Notes: generated from the sequence alone by a model not told the origin. DNA of 64,000 nt from an uncultured Bacteroidales bacterium (GCA_900316245.1 ONCE01000015.1:1-64000); one strand, 5' to 3'. Counted from the first letter of the stretch, positions 1-8,596 are shown. A program made the numbers and translations.

Positions 1-1
1 C

Positions 2-1543
2 CTGTACCTGAGCCCGGAACGCCTCCAGACCCGCCTGTTCCAGTCCTACCTGGACGTGCTCAAAATCTCCTACATCGTGGTGGACGAGGCCCACTGTATT
101 TCCCAGTGGGGGTACGATTTTCGGCCTTCCTATCTGGAGATTGGCAAACTGCGGGAGAGGACGGACGCTCCGGTGATAGCGCTTACCGCCACCGCCACGC
201 CGCTGGTGGCCGGCGACATTATGGACCGCCTGGGCTTCAAGGAGAAGAACCTCCTCCGTTCCGGTTTCGAGCGGCCCAACTTGAGCTACATAGTGCGCAA
301 GACCCAGGACAAGATGGGCCAGATCCGCAGCATCTGCGAGGGGGTGGCCGGCAGCGGCATCGTGTACGTGAGAAGCCGCGCCCGCACCCAGGAACTGGCA
401 GAGTTCCTCAAGGCGGGGGGCGTATCGGCCTCCTGCTACCACGCCGGACTGGGCGCCCAGACCAGGGCCGACCGGCAGAAAGCCTGGAAAGACGGCACCA
501 CCCGCGTGATGGTGTGCACCAATGCCTTTGGGATGGGTATCGACAAGCCGGACGTGCGCTTCGTGGTGCACGCCGATGTCCCCGACAGCCCCGAAGCCTA
601 TTTCCAGGAAGCGGGCCGCGCGGGCCGAGACGGCAAACCGTCCTTTGCCGTGCTCCTGTGGAACGGAACGGACACCGCCCGCCTCAAGCAGCTGGAAGAG
701 GTGTCTTTCCCCAGCCTGGAGAGTATGGAAGACCTGTACCAGAAACTGCACATCTTCTTCCAGGTTCCCTACGACGAAGGCGAAGGCCGTATGCTCAAAT
801 GGGATATGGTGGAGTTCTGCAAGCACTATCACCTGCAGCAGGCACCGGTGTATTACGCCGTCAAATATATGGAAAGGGAGGGCCACTGGACCCTGGCCGA
901 AGATATGGACATCCCCACCCGCATCAAGATTGACGTGGAGCGGTCGGCCCTTTATAATATCGACCTTCCGGACCCTGTGATGCCGCAGGTGCTGGAGGTG
1001 CTGATGCGCCTGTATACCGGCATCTTCTCCTATCCGGTGTCCATCGACGAGGAGGCGGTGGCCAGCCGCTGCGGGGTGGGCGTATCGGCCCTCAGGCAGC
1101 TTCTGTACGGCCTCAGCGTCAACCACGTAATCCGGTACATTCCGGCCGACCACGCCACGGTGCTCTATCTGCAGCACAATCGCCTCAGGCCCGGGAACGT
1201 GCAGCTGAGCCCCCAGCGCTACCAGATGCTTCGCAGTACCTATGCGGAGCGGGTGAAGGCCATCATTGAGTATGTGGAGGAAGACAGCGAGTGCCGCTCG
1301 CAGTACCTGCTAAGATATTTTGGCCAGGAGGAGAGCGCCCCTTGCGGCAAGTGCGACATCTGCCGCGCCGCCAAAGCCCGTCCGGAAGACCTCCGGGGCC
1401 GCCTCAAGGCCTGGATTGAGGGCCGAAAGGGAACCTACACGCTCACAGAGGTCAGAACCGCCTTCGGCACCCTGGAAGAAACTTACCTGGAGACCCTCCG
1501 GGACCTGATAGACAAAAAAGAAGTACCGCCTTATCAAGAATAA
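2..1543 (+). CDS. recQ: RecQ-family ATP-dependent DNA helicase, 5' end missing
   Basis: This is the carboxyl part of a RecQ 3'-5' DNA helicase used in recombination and fork repair; the frame is open from base 2, so the Walker A region lies outside the window. Visible are SPERL (residues 4-8), the DEAH box (28-31) followed by the RecQ-specific CISQWG, the second RecA lobe with [15 protein letters not shown] and [10 protein letters not shown] (motif VI), and a zinc site of the form ECR...CGKCDIC. About 60 residues follow the zinc site, with no clear HRDC domain. The next gene starts two bases after the stop, so the two are probably cotranscribed. A GTG at 56 is an internal codon, not a start. 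Confidence 0.93.
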   Translation: MYLSPERLQTRLFQSYLDVLKISYIVVDEAHCISQWGYDFRPSYLEIGKLRERTDAPVIALTATATPLVAGDIMDRLGFKEKNLLRSGFERPNLSYIVRKTQDKMGQIRSICEGVAGSGIVYVRSRARTQELAEFLKAGGVSASCYHAGLGAQTRADRQKAWKDGTTRVMVCTNAFGMGIDKPDVRFVVHADVPDSPEAYFQEAGRAGRDGKPSFAVLLWNGTDTARLKQLEEVSFPSLESMEDLYQKLHIFFQVPYDEGEGRMLKWDMVEFCKHYHLQQAPVYYAVKYMEREGHWTLAEDMDIPTRIKIDVERSALYNIDLPDPVMPQVLEVLMRLYTGIFSYPVSIDEEAVASRCGVGVSALRQLLYGLSVNHVIRYIPADHATVLYLQHNRLRPGNVQLSPQRYQMLRSTYAERVKAIIEYVEEDSECRSQYLLRYFGQEESAPCGKCDICRAAKARPEDLRGRLKAWIEGRKGTYTLTEVRTAFGTLEETYLETLRDLIDKKEVPPYQE

Positions 1544-1545
1544 GT

Positions 1546-2925
1546 ATGGCCGAAACCAAAGATATATTGCTGCAGCGCATCCGCAATGGCGGCACCCTCT
1601 CCACGGGGGCGCAGATCCGTCTGTGCCTGATGCTCAGCTATCCGGCCATCCTGGCCCAGCTGTCGTCGGTGATGATGCAGTACATCGACACCTCGATGGT
1701 GGGCCATCTTGGGGCGGCCCAGGGCGCTTCCATCGGCCTGGTATCTACCTGCCTGTGGCTCTGGGGCGGCTTCTGCTTTGCCGCTTCCACCGGTTTCTCG
1801 GTGCAGGTGGCGCACCTGATTGGCGCCAACGATTTCAAGGGTGCCCGTGCCGTCCTGCGGCAGGCCCTTACGGTGGCTATGTCCTTCAGCGTGGCCCTGG
1901 CGCTCATAGGAGCGTCCGTCTCGCAGGTGCTGCCTTACTGGCTGGGAGGCGGACCGGACATTGTGGGAGATGCCGGAAAGTATTTCCTCATTATGGCCCT
2001 GTTTATGCCGGCGATGCAGCTGGACTGGATGTGTGCCGCCATGCTGCAGGCCACCGGCAATATGAAGGTTCCCAGCCTCCTGAGCATAGGAATGTGCGTG
2101 CTGGACGTGATCTTCAACTACCTCTTTATCTATAAGTTGGAAATGGGTGTGGTGGGCGCCGCGCTGGGCAGCGGCCTGGCGGAGATCATCACCGGCGTGG
2201 CTATGTTCTCCTTCCTGGCCTTCAAGAGTCCGGAGATGCGCCTGACGCAGGAGAAAGGCAGTTTTCGGCCCACGGAGAAGGTGGTGAAAAAGGGGCTCCG
2301 GATAGGCGGTCCCATGGCGTTCCAGAACCTGCTGCTGAGGGGCGGTTACATTGCCGCCACCGTGATTGTGGCCCCGCTGGGCACCATAGCCATCGCCGCC
2401 AACACCTTTGCCATTACAGCCGAAAGCCTCTGCTATATGCCCGGCGCCGGCATTGCCGATGCGGCCACCAGCCTGGTGGGCCAGTCCATCGGGGCCGGCC
2501 GCAAGGAACTGGCCACGCGCTTTGCGTGGATCACGGCCTTCCTGGGTATGGGCATTATGGGCTTCCTGGCCATTCTGATGTATTTTTTCGCCCCTGAGAT
2601 GATGGGACTCCTCTCGCCCGATAGGGAGGTGATAGACCTGGGCGCCCGCGTGCTGCGGATAGAAGCCTTTGCGGAGGTGGGCTATGCGGCCGCTATGGTC
2701 ATCTACGGCTCCTGCGTGGGTGCCGGAGACACCAAGTGGCCCAGCGTGATGAACTTTGGCTCTATGTGGATTGTCCGCATCCTTCCGGCCATCTTCATCA
2801 CCCCTGTCTATGGCCTGGTGGGCTTCTGGGTGTGTATGGCAGTGGAACTGAGCTTCCGCGGCCTCCTCTTCCTGATCCGTCTGTACCGGGGTACGTGGCT
2901 TAAAAATGTTCAAGATATCCTATGA
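1546..2925 (+). CDS. MATE-family multidrug/cation antiporter
   Basis: A 459-residue polytopic inner-membrane protein with two similar halves of about six hydrophobic segments each, the layout of MATE (NorM/DinF-type) efflux transporters that exchange cationic compounds for Na+ or H+. Family-like signatures include the early MMQYIDTSMVGHLG stretch, the GFSVQVAHLIGAND loop and the matching second-half GIADAATSLVGQSIGAG. It lies two bases after recQ and its last codons overlap the next start (ATGA), so it is the middle gene of a three-gene unit. Substrate cannot be inferred. Confidence 0.93.
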   Translation: MAETKDILLQRIRNGGTLSTGAQIRLCLMLSYPAILAQLSSVMMQYIDTSMVGHLGAAQGASIGLVSTCLWLWGGFCFAASTGFSVQVAHLIGANDFKGARAVLRQALTVAMSFSVALALIGASVSQVLPYWLGGGPDIVGDAGKYFLIMALFMPAMQLDWMCAAMLQATGNMKVPSLLSIGMCVLDVIFNYLFIYKLEMGVVGAALGSGLAEIITGVAMFSFLAFKSPEMRLTQEKGSFRPTEKVVKKGLRIGGPMAFQNLLLRGGYIAATVIVAPLGTIAIAANTFAITAESLCYMPGAGIADAATSLVGQSIGAGRKELATRFAWITAFLGMGIMGFLAILMYFFAPEMMGLLSPDREVIDLGARVLRIEAFAEVGYAAAMVIYGSCVGAGDTKWPSVMNFGSMWIVRILPAIFITPVYGLVGFWVCMAVELSFRGLLFLIRLYRGTWLKNVQDIL

Positions 2926-3707
2926 TAGCAATTGTTCTCACCAAGGCCGATGACAGAATCCTGTCGGCCCTCAGTTTCCAGAAATGCAAGGATTTCAAGG
3001 TGTATTTGACTTCCGGCGAGGTGGAGGAATATCCCATCCTGGAAGTGCAGCACGGCAGCTGGTCGCAGGTGCAGGAAGAAGTGGTGTGCATCCTGGAGCC
3101 GGGCGCTTTGCCCGGTCCCGATTTCGTGGGCCGCATTGCCAAGGCTGTCCGGCGCCATCCGGGCTTTGACGTCTATCACGTGAACCTGACGGGGGAGAAG
3201 GCTTTCCCGCGCAAAACCAAGACCAAGGAGCTGTTCAAGCTGTCTGTATTGGGAGAGGTGCCGGCACCGCTGTCTTCCTTCATCTTCCGGACGGCCACCC
3301 TCCGCTCCAAGGCTGTTTTCAAGGCCGATGGCACCCTGGACACCCTTCCTACAGTATTCTCCTGCGCCGCGGTGAACCCGGTCCGCAACGTGTGGAGGGG
3401 CCGGCTGGAGTGGCAGGCGCCGGATGCTTCCACGGACCCTATGGAAGGGGACCGCAAGGTGAAGGAGAAGATTGAACTGCTCAAATGGACCGAGGACTTC
3501 TTCGGAGACGACGACTATCCGCTCTCCGTGGGAGACCAGCTCCAGTTCTTTGCCACCGAGGTGGCCAAACTGTATCCCAGCTACAGCGGGGAAGACCTCA
3601 AGACCCTGATGGCCGGCTTCCAGGTGGCCCAGGGACCGGTGAGAAAGATGCGCGCGACCAGTGCCCTCAAATCGGCCCTCAAGAAGCGGGGCCTGGAGTT
3701 GCAATAA
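2922..3707 (+). CDS. Conserved hypothetical, possible degenerate GT-A glycosyltransferase-like protein
   Basis: A 261-residue soluble protein without signal peptide or membrane segment, not confidently recognised. The middle reads like the part of a family-2 glycosyltransferase that follows the DxD site (a phrase of the type EPGALPGPDFVGRIAKAV, then a description of an acceptor-side strand and SSFIFRTATL), but no clear DxD or catalytic base is present. The carboxyl end is lysine- and arginine-rich. It overlaps the MATE gene by four bases (ATGA), so translation is coupled to it. The glycosyltransferase idea is inference from layout only; a structural search could easily overturn it. Confidence 0.7.
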   Translation: MIAIVLTKADDRILSALSFQKCKDFKVYLTSGEVEEYPILEVQHGSWSQVQEEVVCILEPGALPGPDFVGRIAKAVRRHPGFDVYHVNLTGEKAFPRKTKTKELFKLSVLGEVPAPLSSFIFRTATLRSKAVFKADGTLDTLPTVFSCAAVNPVRNVWRGRLEWQAPDASTDPMEGDRKVKEKIELLKWTEDFFGDDDYPLSVGDQLQFFATEVAKLYPSYSGEDLKTLMAGFQVAQGPVRKMRATSALKSALKKRGLELQ

Positions 3708-3713
3708 ATTGCG

Positions 3714-3721
3714 TATCTTTG
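3714..3721 (+). promoter_or_regulatory. Bacteroidota -7 element of queDE
   Basis: TATCTTTG matches TAnnTTTG exactly and lies 16 bases before the queD ATG. No convincing -33 box is found at the usual 19-20 base spacing. Confidence 0.55.
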
Positions 3722-3737
3722 CCAAAATTTTGCTGCT

Positions 3738-4067
3738 ATGTATTACGTTTGCAAACGACTCGAGATATCATCGGCCCACGCCCTGAACCTTTCTTACGAG
3801 AGCAAGTGCGAGGCCCTGCACGGTCACAACTGGATCGTTAAGATCTACTGCAAGAGCGAGACGCTCAACGAAGACGGAATGGTGACGGACTTCACCCACA
3901 TCAAGAAGGACATTACCACCGCCCTGGACCATAAGAACCTCAACGAGGTGTTCGATTTCAACCCCACCGCCGAGAACATTGCCCGCTGGATCTGCGACCA
4001 CGTGGACAACGCCTACAAGGTGGAAGTGTGGGAGTCCGAAATGAATATGGCCGCCTACGAGCGCTAA
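3738..4067 (+). CDS. queD: 6-carboxytetrahydropterin synthase
   Basis: QueD converts dihydroneopterin triphosphate to 6-carboxytetrahydropterin, the second step towards preQ0 and queuosine. The protein is 109 residues, normal for the short QueD class. Zinc ligands H14, H28 and H30 (the HGHNW motif), the catalytic cysteine C24, the DH pair at 64-65 and the terminal WESE glutamates are all visible. It is followed one base later by queE, the next enzyme of the pathway, and queC lies 8 kb downstream on the same strand. No GTP cyclohydrolase or queF is in the window. Confidence 0.95.
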   Translation: MYYVCKRLEISSAHALNLSYESKCEALHGHNWIVKIYCKSETLNEDGMVTDFTHIKKDITTALDHKNLNEVFDFNPTAENIARWICDHVDNAYKVEVWESEMNMAAYER

Positions 4068-4068
4068 A

Positions 4069-4653
4069 ATGTATCGCGTCAACGAGATATTCTACTCCCT
4101 GCAGGGGGAGGGCTTCTGGACGGGAACGCCTATGGTTTTCGTGCGCCTGTCCGGCTGCAACCTCAAGTGCCCCTTCTGCGATACGGACCATTTTGCCTAT
4201 ACGGAAATGTCGGCCTCGGAGATTGTGTCCCAGGTCCGTTCCTGCGGCGGTCCCTGCACCCGCATCTGCCTCACCGGAGGAGAACCCTGCCTGCAGGCCG
4301 ATGCCGCTCTGCTCACCGCCTTCCACGACGCTGGGTACACGGTGCATATGGAAACCAACGGCACCCGCCCTGTCCCTGCCGGCGTGGACTGGGTCACCCT
4401 GAGCCCGAAGGACCAGGTAGCCGGCCTCACCGGCAACGGAACCGTAGTTTTGGAGCGGGCCGATGAGCTCAAGCTGGTGCTGGCCCCGGGCGTGGATCCT
4501 TCGGCCTGGGAAGCCTTTCCCGCCACCTGGCACTTCCTCCAGCCCTGCGATACCGCCGGCCAAATGAACACCGCCGAAACCATCTCCTACATCCAGGCGC
4601 ACCCCATTTGGCGCTTATCTTTACAGACTCATAAGCTTCTCAATATCCGCTAG
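4069..4653 (+). CDS. queE: 7-carboxy-7-deazaguanine synthase, radical SAM
   Basis: QueE performs the radical rearrangement of carboxytetrahydropterin to 7-carboxy-7-deazaguanine. The 4Fe-4S cluster motif CxxxCxxC is at residues 30, 34 and 37 (GCNLKCPFCDTDH), preceded by the YSLQGEGFWTGTP substrate-binding stretch and followed by the LTGGEPCLQ SAM-binding loop. At 194 residues it belongs to the small QueE class with a reduced barrel. It begins one base after queD and ends two bases before the GH43 gene. Confidence 0.95.
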   Translation: MYRVNEIFYSLQGEGFWTGTPMVFVRLSGCNLKCPFCDTDHFAYTEMSASEIVSQVRSCGGPCTRICLTGGEPCLQADAALLTAFHDAGYTVHMETNGTRPVPAGVDWVTLSPKDQVAGLTGNGTVVLERADELKLVLAPGVDPSAWEAFPATWHFLQPCDTAGQMNTAETISYIQAHPIWRLSLQTHKLLNIR

Positions 4654-4655
4654 TT

Positions 4656-5594
4656 ATGAAAAAATTCCTACTCCCCGTTCTGGCCGCTCTTTTGTGTGCC
4701 TGTGAGAATAATGCCGTGACTTGGACCAATCCCGTATTTGAGGGTTGGTATGCAGATCCCGAGGGGTTCGTGGACGGAGACAAGCTCTGGGTGTATCCCA
4801 CGAGTTCCCTTCCTTATGGGGAACAGACCTATCTGGATGCCTATTCCACCACGGATCTTGTGAACTGGGAAAAACATCCTGACATTATCACCAACAAGCA
4901 GGTGAAATGGGTCTGGCAGGCCCTATGGGCCCCCTCCATCGTGAAAAAGGATGGGATGTACTACCTCTTCTTCGCTGGAAACGACGTTCACGAAGGGGAA
5001 GTGGGCGGCATTGGGGTTGCCTGTTCCGAAAGACCGGAAGGGCCCTTCGAGGATATGCTTGGAAAGCCGCTTATTCAGGAAATCGTGAACGGCGCCCAGC
5101 CTATTGACCAGTTCGTCTTCAACGACCCTGTCAGCGGAGACTGGTATATGTATTACGGGGGTTGGAGGCACTGCAATGTGGTTCGTCTGGCCCCGGATTT
5201 CAAGTCCCTCATCCCTTTCGAGGATGGCGAAATGTTCAAGGAAATTACCCCTGAAGGGTACGTTGAGGGCCCCTTTATGCTCTATAGGGAGGGCAAGTAC
5301 TACTTTATGTGGAGTGAGGGTACGTGGACCCGTCCCGACTATCACGTCGCCTACGCTATCTCCGACTCTCCCTTCGGCCCCTTCCACCGGGAGGAGACCA
5401 TCCTTCAGACTGATGAAACCATCGGAACCGGTGCCGGTCACCACAGCGTGGTAAAGGATCCCCGCTCCGACGGGTACCTGATTGTCTATCACCGCCACCC
5501 GCTCAACGACGACGACGGCAACCACCGGGTCGTCTGCATCGACCCCCTCCTCTTCACCCCCGACGGCAAGATAGCCCCTGTGAAGATGCACTGA
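4656..5594 (+). CDS. Glycoside hydrolase family 43 lipoprotein
   Basis: A 312-residue secreted five-bladed beta-propeller glycosidase, probably acting on arabinan or xylan side chains at the cell surface or in the periplasm. The start (MKKFLLPVLAALLCAC) is a short lipoprotein signal with the likely lipidated cysteine at 16. The GH43 catalytic set is in place: general base D34 in WYADPE, the WAPS motif at 91-94, pKa-modulating D157 in FNDP, and general acid E204 in VEGPF. It sits two bases after queE, although the functions are unrelated. Exact substrate cannot be told. Confidence 0.9.
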   Translation: MKKFLLPVLAALLCACENNAVTWTNPVFEGWYADPEGFVDGDKLWVYPTSSLPYGEQTYLDAYSTTDLVNWEKHPDIITNKQVKWVWQALWAPSIVKKDGMYYLFFAGNDVHEGEVGGIGVACSERPEGPFEDMLGKPLIQEIVNGAQPIDQFVFNDPVSGDWYMYYGGWRHCNVVRLAPDFKSLIPFEDGEMFKEITPEGYVEGPFMLYREGKYYFMWSEGTWTRPDYHVAYAISDSPFGPFHREETILQTDETIGTGAGHHSVVKDPRSDGYLIVYHRHPLNDDDGNHRVVCIDPLLFTPDGKIAPVKMH

Positions 5595-5609
5595 TTTTCT
5601 TCAGATAAC

Positions 5610-5780
5610 CCACCCTCCTCCGGATTGATCAGTCCGGTTTGCAAAACACCCTCTCCCGGTTCTCCGTCCTACCATCCTCCGGATTCATAGGTCCCCGCGC
5701 ACCAGGAAGGCCCTTTCCGTGCTCGGGAAGGTGGTTTTGGTGGCCCCGAGCACCAATGAGGCCCTTTTCGTGCTCGGGAA
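5610..5780 (+). repeat. Two short direct-repeat pairs
   Basis: Within the gap after the GH43 gene, a CCTCCGGATT(g/c)AT...GTCC phrase occurs at about 5615 and 5672, and a roughly 30-base phrase, AGGCCCTTTCCGTGCTCGGGA in its first copy, occurs at about 5708 and 5757 with few changes. No coding frame is conserved between copies. Function unknown; possibly slipped duplications at the edge of the larger repeat element that follows. Confidence 0.55.
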
Positions 5781-6031
5781 CCTCTCCCCAGGGTCTGCAC
5801 ATACCTGGTATGTACAATACGGGCCGATGGAGGAACGGGCACCGCCGCCTCGGGAACGAGGCTCGGCGGCTACAGACTTCGTCTGTTGCCCGGTGTAGTG
5901 GAAAGGAAAGGGAACGGAAGGCACCGCAGCCGGAGTATACGACCTCCGGCTGCTACGGAACAAGCCCTGCACGGGCTCCATTAAAGGGCCCATGCAGGGC
6001 TTGCCCGTTGCCCACTTGGGGCGCAAAATGA

Positions 6032-6057
6032 GATGCCCGGTCGGTGCCGGGCATGAC
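6032..6057 (+). repeat. REP-like palindrome (GATnCCCGG family)
   Basis: GATGCCCGG, a short loop, then CCGGGCATGAC: an 8-base inverted repeat. It shares its outline with palindromes at 6616, 9202 and, inside hutI, 40761. Confidence 0.75.
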
Positions 6058-6064
6058 GACAAAT

Positions 6065-6177
6065 CCGCTGGCGCTTAACATGCATTATATCAGCGAAATA
6101 GGTATGTGGACCCACTGCTTTCGACATAGGGTTCGAGTGGCTAATGGTCACACAATCATTTACTTAAGCGCCAGCGG
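6065..6177 (+). repeat. 13-bp inverted repeat bounding a 113-bp insert
   Basis: CCGCTGGCGCTTA at 6065-6077 is repeated exactly in inverse orientation at 6165-6177. The enclosed sequence is absent from the second copy of the composite repeat, so this looks like a small inserted element or a structured RNA. No open frame of note lies inside it, and no clear target-site duplication flanks it. Confidence 0.6.
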
Positions 6178-6615
6178 TCCCTGACCCATCTTACGGTATT
6201 TTCCTTTCTGGGCCGTAGGCCCGGCACCCGACCCTCGAATAAATGTGTGCCAACCTTTGAACCCATGGGCATGTGATGAACCCTTCCCTTGGCACTGCTG
6301 CGGGGGTGTAGGTTCTTTAAAAGGGCGCGGCGTTTGCCCACAGGCAAACGAGGCGTAACCGCTGGCACCTGCCCCCGCATGGCACCATACGTGGTGGGGG
6401 GCGTTGCACTGTCTCCCGCGCTTCTTCTGATCCTTATATCTCCACCGAACCATAACCTGACAGCCGGCACTTTTGGCGTTTTTGCTGGCTGCGGCGTCAA
6501 GATTGACGGTCAGGTGCGGTAGACGGGACAAAACGAGGCACGTTAGGGTCGAAAAACATGGGTTTTCGAGGTAGACGGGACAAGAAATGGCACGTCTACC
6601 GCGCTCTTGACTGCA

Positions 6616-6641
6616 GATCCCGGGTCAGAGCCCGGGATGAG
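6616..6641 (+). repeat. REP-like palindrome (GATnCCCGG family)
   Basis: GATCCCGGG, five-base loop, CCCGGGATGAG: same layout as the palindromes at 6032, 9202 and 40761. Confidence 0.75.
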
Positions 6642-6658
6642 AAGAGAAGTGACCGGAA

Positions 6659-6769
6659 GGGAGAGCCTCTGGACGGCGTAGCCGCCCATGGCTCCGTGAA
6701 TGGGAGGGGCCCGCCGCGAAGCGGTGGGAGGGATAGGACCGAAGGTCCGTACCGGCCGGAGGCTCTCCC
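6659..6769 (+). other. Predicted multibranched structured element
   Basis: An 11-base stem (GGGAGAGCCTC at 6659-6669 with its exact complement at 6759-6769) closes a region holding three small hairpins: GGCG/CGCC at 6675-6686, CCGC-GAA-GCGG at 6714-6724 and GGACC-GAA-GGTCC at 6736-6748. The two GAA loops make this look like an RNA fold, but it could be a DNA cruciform repeat. It lies between the composite repeat and the tRNA-Thr terminator and contains no credible gene. Confidence 0.5.
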
Positions 6770-6807
6770 TGTAGGGCACGAATATAGAAGATTCTCCGTG
6801 GCATACG

Positions 6808-6839
6808 AAAAAAGCTTCAGCGATGGCTGAAGCTTTTTT
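6808..6839 (-). terminator. Intrinsic terminator after tRNA-Thr
   Basis: A perfect stem AAAAAAGCTTCAG / CTGAAGCTTTTTT with a six-base loop lies three bases beyond the tRNA 3' end; read on the minus strand it gives a hairpin and a U run. Confidence 0.9.
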
Positions 6840-6841
6840 CG

Positions 6842-6914
6842 AGCCACTCATCAGGCTCGAACTGACGACCTGCGCGTTACGAATGCGCTGCTCTACCGAC
6901 TGAGCTAAAGTGGC
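6842..6914 (-). tRNA. tRNA-Thr(CGT)
   Basis: On the minus strand the sequence folds into a full cloverleaf: seven-pair acceptor stem (GCCACTT with GAGTGGC, last pair G-T), D arm TAGCTCAGTCGGTAGAGCA, anticodon loop TTCGTAA with anticodon CGT, and a five-pair T stem around TTCGAGC. The 3' CCA is not encoded. The base pair closing the anticodon loop (31-39) is A-C instead of the A-T seen in E. coli tRNA-Thr(CGT), a small departure noted as a finding. A terminator follows directly. Confidence 0.93.
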
Positions 6915-6963
6915 TTGAACCGATTGTGGTGGATCGGGACTGCAAATATACAATCTTTTTTTG

Positions 6964-6971
6964 TATTTTTG
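6964..6971 (+). promoter_or_regulatory. Bacteroidota -7 element of the flavoprotein gene
   Basis: TATTTTTG fits TAnnTTTG exactly and lies 16 bases before the ATG at 6988, which supports that start over the upstream in-frame alternative. Confidence 0.6.
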
Positions 6972-6987
6972 CAACAAAATTGATTCT

Positions 6988-8505
6988 ATGCGTTCTGATA
7001 TTATTGTCGTTGGCGGAGGAGCCGCCGGTCTGATGGCCGCCGTTGGGGCAGCAAAAGTTTTAGCCCAAAAAGAAGACGGAGGCACGGTAACCGTTCTGGA
7101 AAAGATGCCCAAAGCAGGCCGAAAAGTAATGATCACCGGCAAGGGCCGATGCAACTTCACCAACGTCAAGGACTGGGGAGATTTCAGCTCCCATATCCGG
7201 ACAGACGCCAACTTCATAAGCCCCTCCTGGCACAATCTTACCCCTCAGGGAATGGTGGACTTCCTGAAGGAATTCGGCCTCAGAAGCGTCGTGGAACGCG
7301 GAGACCGTGCGTACCCGGCTTCCCATATGGCGGGAGACGTGGTGGATACCCTTCTGCGGGCCTGCACCCTGTGCGGAGTAAAGGTGGTGACGGACTGTGA
7401 GGTCAAGACCATCGACGTGACGCCCCGCGGCTTCAGCCTGGACTGCGTGCAGACCAGCCGCAAGCAGGTGCGCATCCCGGTGGAGGATCCCCGCAAGCTT
7501 CGGCCCGGAAAACCCGTCCCTACCCGGGAGGAACTTACCATCGAACCGGTGGAGTACACCTGCAAGAAACTCATCGTGGCCACCGGCGGCCTGTCCTATC
7601 CCGGCACCGGCAGCACCGGCGACGGCTATATGTGGGCCGAGGAACTGGGCCACAGCGTAGACGCCTGCTTCCCGTCCCTGACGGCCCTGGTGCCGGTGGG
7701 CTACAAGCAGGATCCCTCCCTGGCCGGAGAAATCAAGCAGGCCTTCCGCGGCCGCACGGTATATGGCAAGACCAAGGAACGCAAGATTGCCCCGCTGCCC
7801 AAGTGGTATCCCACCTTTGAAAAGCACATTGAACGCGTGACTCCGCTCTCTGAGCTGGGAGAACTGTTCAACGGCAACAACCTGGACAACGTGCAGCTGA
7901 GCCTGTACGTGAACGGGGACCTGGTGCAGCAGGAGTTTGGAGACATCGAGTTCACGGACGGAGGCCTGGAAGGCCCGCTGGGCTTTATGGTGAGCCGCCG
8001 TGCCGTCAAGGCCCTGAACGACGGTCAGAAAGTGAGCGTTGCCATTGATCTGAAGCCCGCCGTGGAACTGGAGAAACTGGACGCCGACATCCACCAGAAG
8101 TGGGAGGAAGTCATCAACGACGAGCGCTCCAAGGGCCAGAGCTTCCAGCGCCTGTTCCGCATTATGCTGGGCAAGCTCATCCCCTGGAACCTCACCCTGG
8201 CTTTCCTTAAGATGAACCCCAAGGTGAGCGTGGACAGCCTGGCATCGGCCCTTAAGGACTGGAAGATGGACATTGCCGGCTTCGTGGGCTTTGAGCGCTG
8301 TGTCATTACCGCCGGCGGCGTCTCTACCGGTGAAATCACAGCCAAGACGCTGGAATCCAAGAAGCAGCCCGGTCTCTTCTTTGCCGGAGAGGTCCTGGAT
8401 ATGGATGCCGATACCGGCGGCTACAATCTCCAGCTGGCCTTCAGCACCGGTTATCTCGCAGGTGAATCAGCAGCAAAAGCTATAGCACAGGCCCCCGCAC
8501 AATAA
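6988..8505 (+). CDS. HI0933/BaiN-family FAD-dependent oxidoreductase
   Basis: A 505-residue flavoprotein of the HI0933 family (relatives include BaiN, a bile-acid-modifying reductase, and YhiN). The FAD-binding Rossmann motif VVGGGAAGLMAA is at residues 6-17, followed by the family-typical GKGRCNFTN, then GGLSYPGTGSTGDGY, and near the end ITAGGVSTGEI with FAGEVLDMDADTGGYNLQ, which closes the FAD site. The ATG at 6988 places the dinucleotide motif right at the start as usual, and a -7 promoter element lies just upstream. Substrate is unknown; a bile acid role cannot be inferred from sequence. Confidence 0.92.
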   Translation: MRSDIIVVGGGAAGLMAAVGAAKVLAQKEDGGTVTVLEKMPKAGRKVMITGKGRCNFTNVKDWGDFSSHIRTDANFISPSWHNLTPQGMVDFLKEFGLRSVVERGDRAYPASHMAGDVVDTLLRACTLCGVKVVTDCEVKTIDVTPRGFSLDCVQTSRKQVRIPVEDPRKLRPGKPVPTREELTIEPVEYTCKKLIVATGGLSYPGTGSTGDGYMWAEELGHSVDACFPSLTALVPVGYKQDPSLAGEIKQAFRGRTVYGKTKERKIAPLPKWYPTFEKHIERVTPLSELGELFNGNNLDNVQLSLYVNGDLVQQEFGDIEFTDGGLEGPLGFMVSRRAVKALNDGQKVSVAIDLKPAVELEKLDADIHQKWEEVINDERSKGQSFQRLFRIMLGKLIPWNLTLAFLKMNPKVSVDSLASALKDWKMDIAGFVGFERCVITAGGVSTGEITAKTLESKKQPGLFFAGEVLDMDADTGGYNLQLAFSTGYLAGESAAKAIAQAPAQ

Positions 8506-8513
8506 ATAATAGT

Positions 8514-8560
8514 CTGAGGGGGCTCTGCCCCCTATTATCCCCCGCGGCCTCCGGCCGGCT
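8514..8560 (+). terminator. GC-rich hairpins after the flavoprotein gene
   Basis: GGGGG-CTCTG-CCCCC and a second CGGCCTCCGGCCG hairpin lie in the 91-base gap before the FKBP gene. There is no strong U run, so termination is tentative. Confidence 0.35.
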
Positions 8561-8596
8561 TTATTAAGTACCTTCGATCAAACAACATCAAATAAT

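Larger units (their letters stand above)
5835..6604 (+). repeat. Long composite non-coding repeat element, copy 1
   Basis: Four blocks can be recognised: A, CG-rich hairpin and TACAGACTTCGTCTGTTGCCC (about 5835-5900); B, the inverted pair GCACGGGCTCCATTAAAGGGC...ATGCAGGGCTTGCCCGTTGCCC (about 5910-6022); C, from GGGCATGTGATGAACCC to CTTCTTCTGAT (about 6265-6432), including the hairpin CGTTTGCCCACAGGCAAACG; D, two GGTAGACGGGACA phrases and CACGTCTACCGC (about 6508-6604). The same blocks recur in inverted orientation at 55,795-56,241. This copy carries about 240 extra bases between B and C. No protein is supported in it. Confidence 0.8.

Noticed and set aside
2922..3707. Confident family-2 glycosyltransferase assignment
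   Set aside because: No DxD or catalytic base is visible; kept as hypothetical.
5595..6840. Insertion sequence or transposase remnant in the large gap
   Set aside because: No transposase motif or long terminal inverted repeats; content is short repeats and structured segments only.
6160..6847. Several 80-230-codon frames in the repeat block before tRNA-Thr
   Set aside because: They overlap hairpins, palindromes and the tRNA, have no family match and are not conserved as protein between the two repeat copies.
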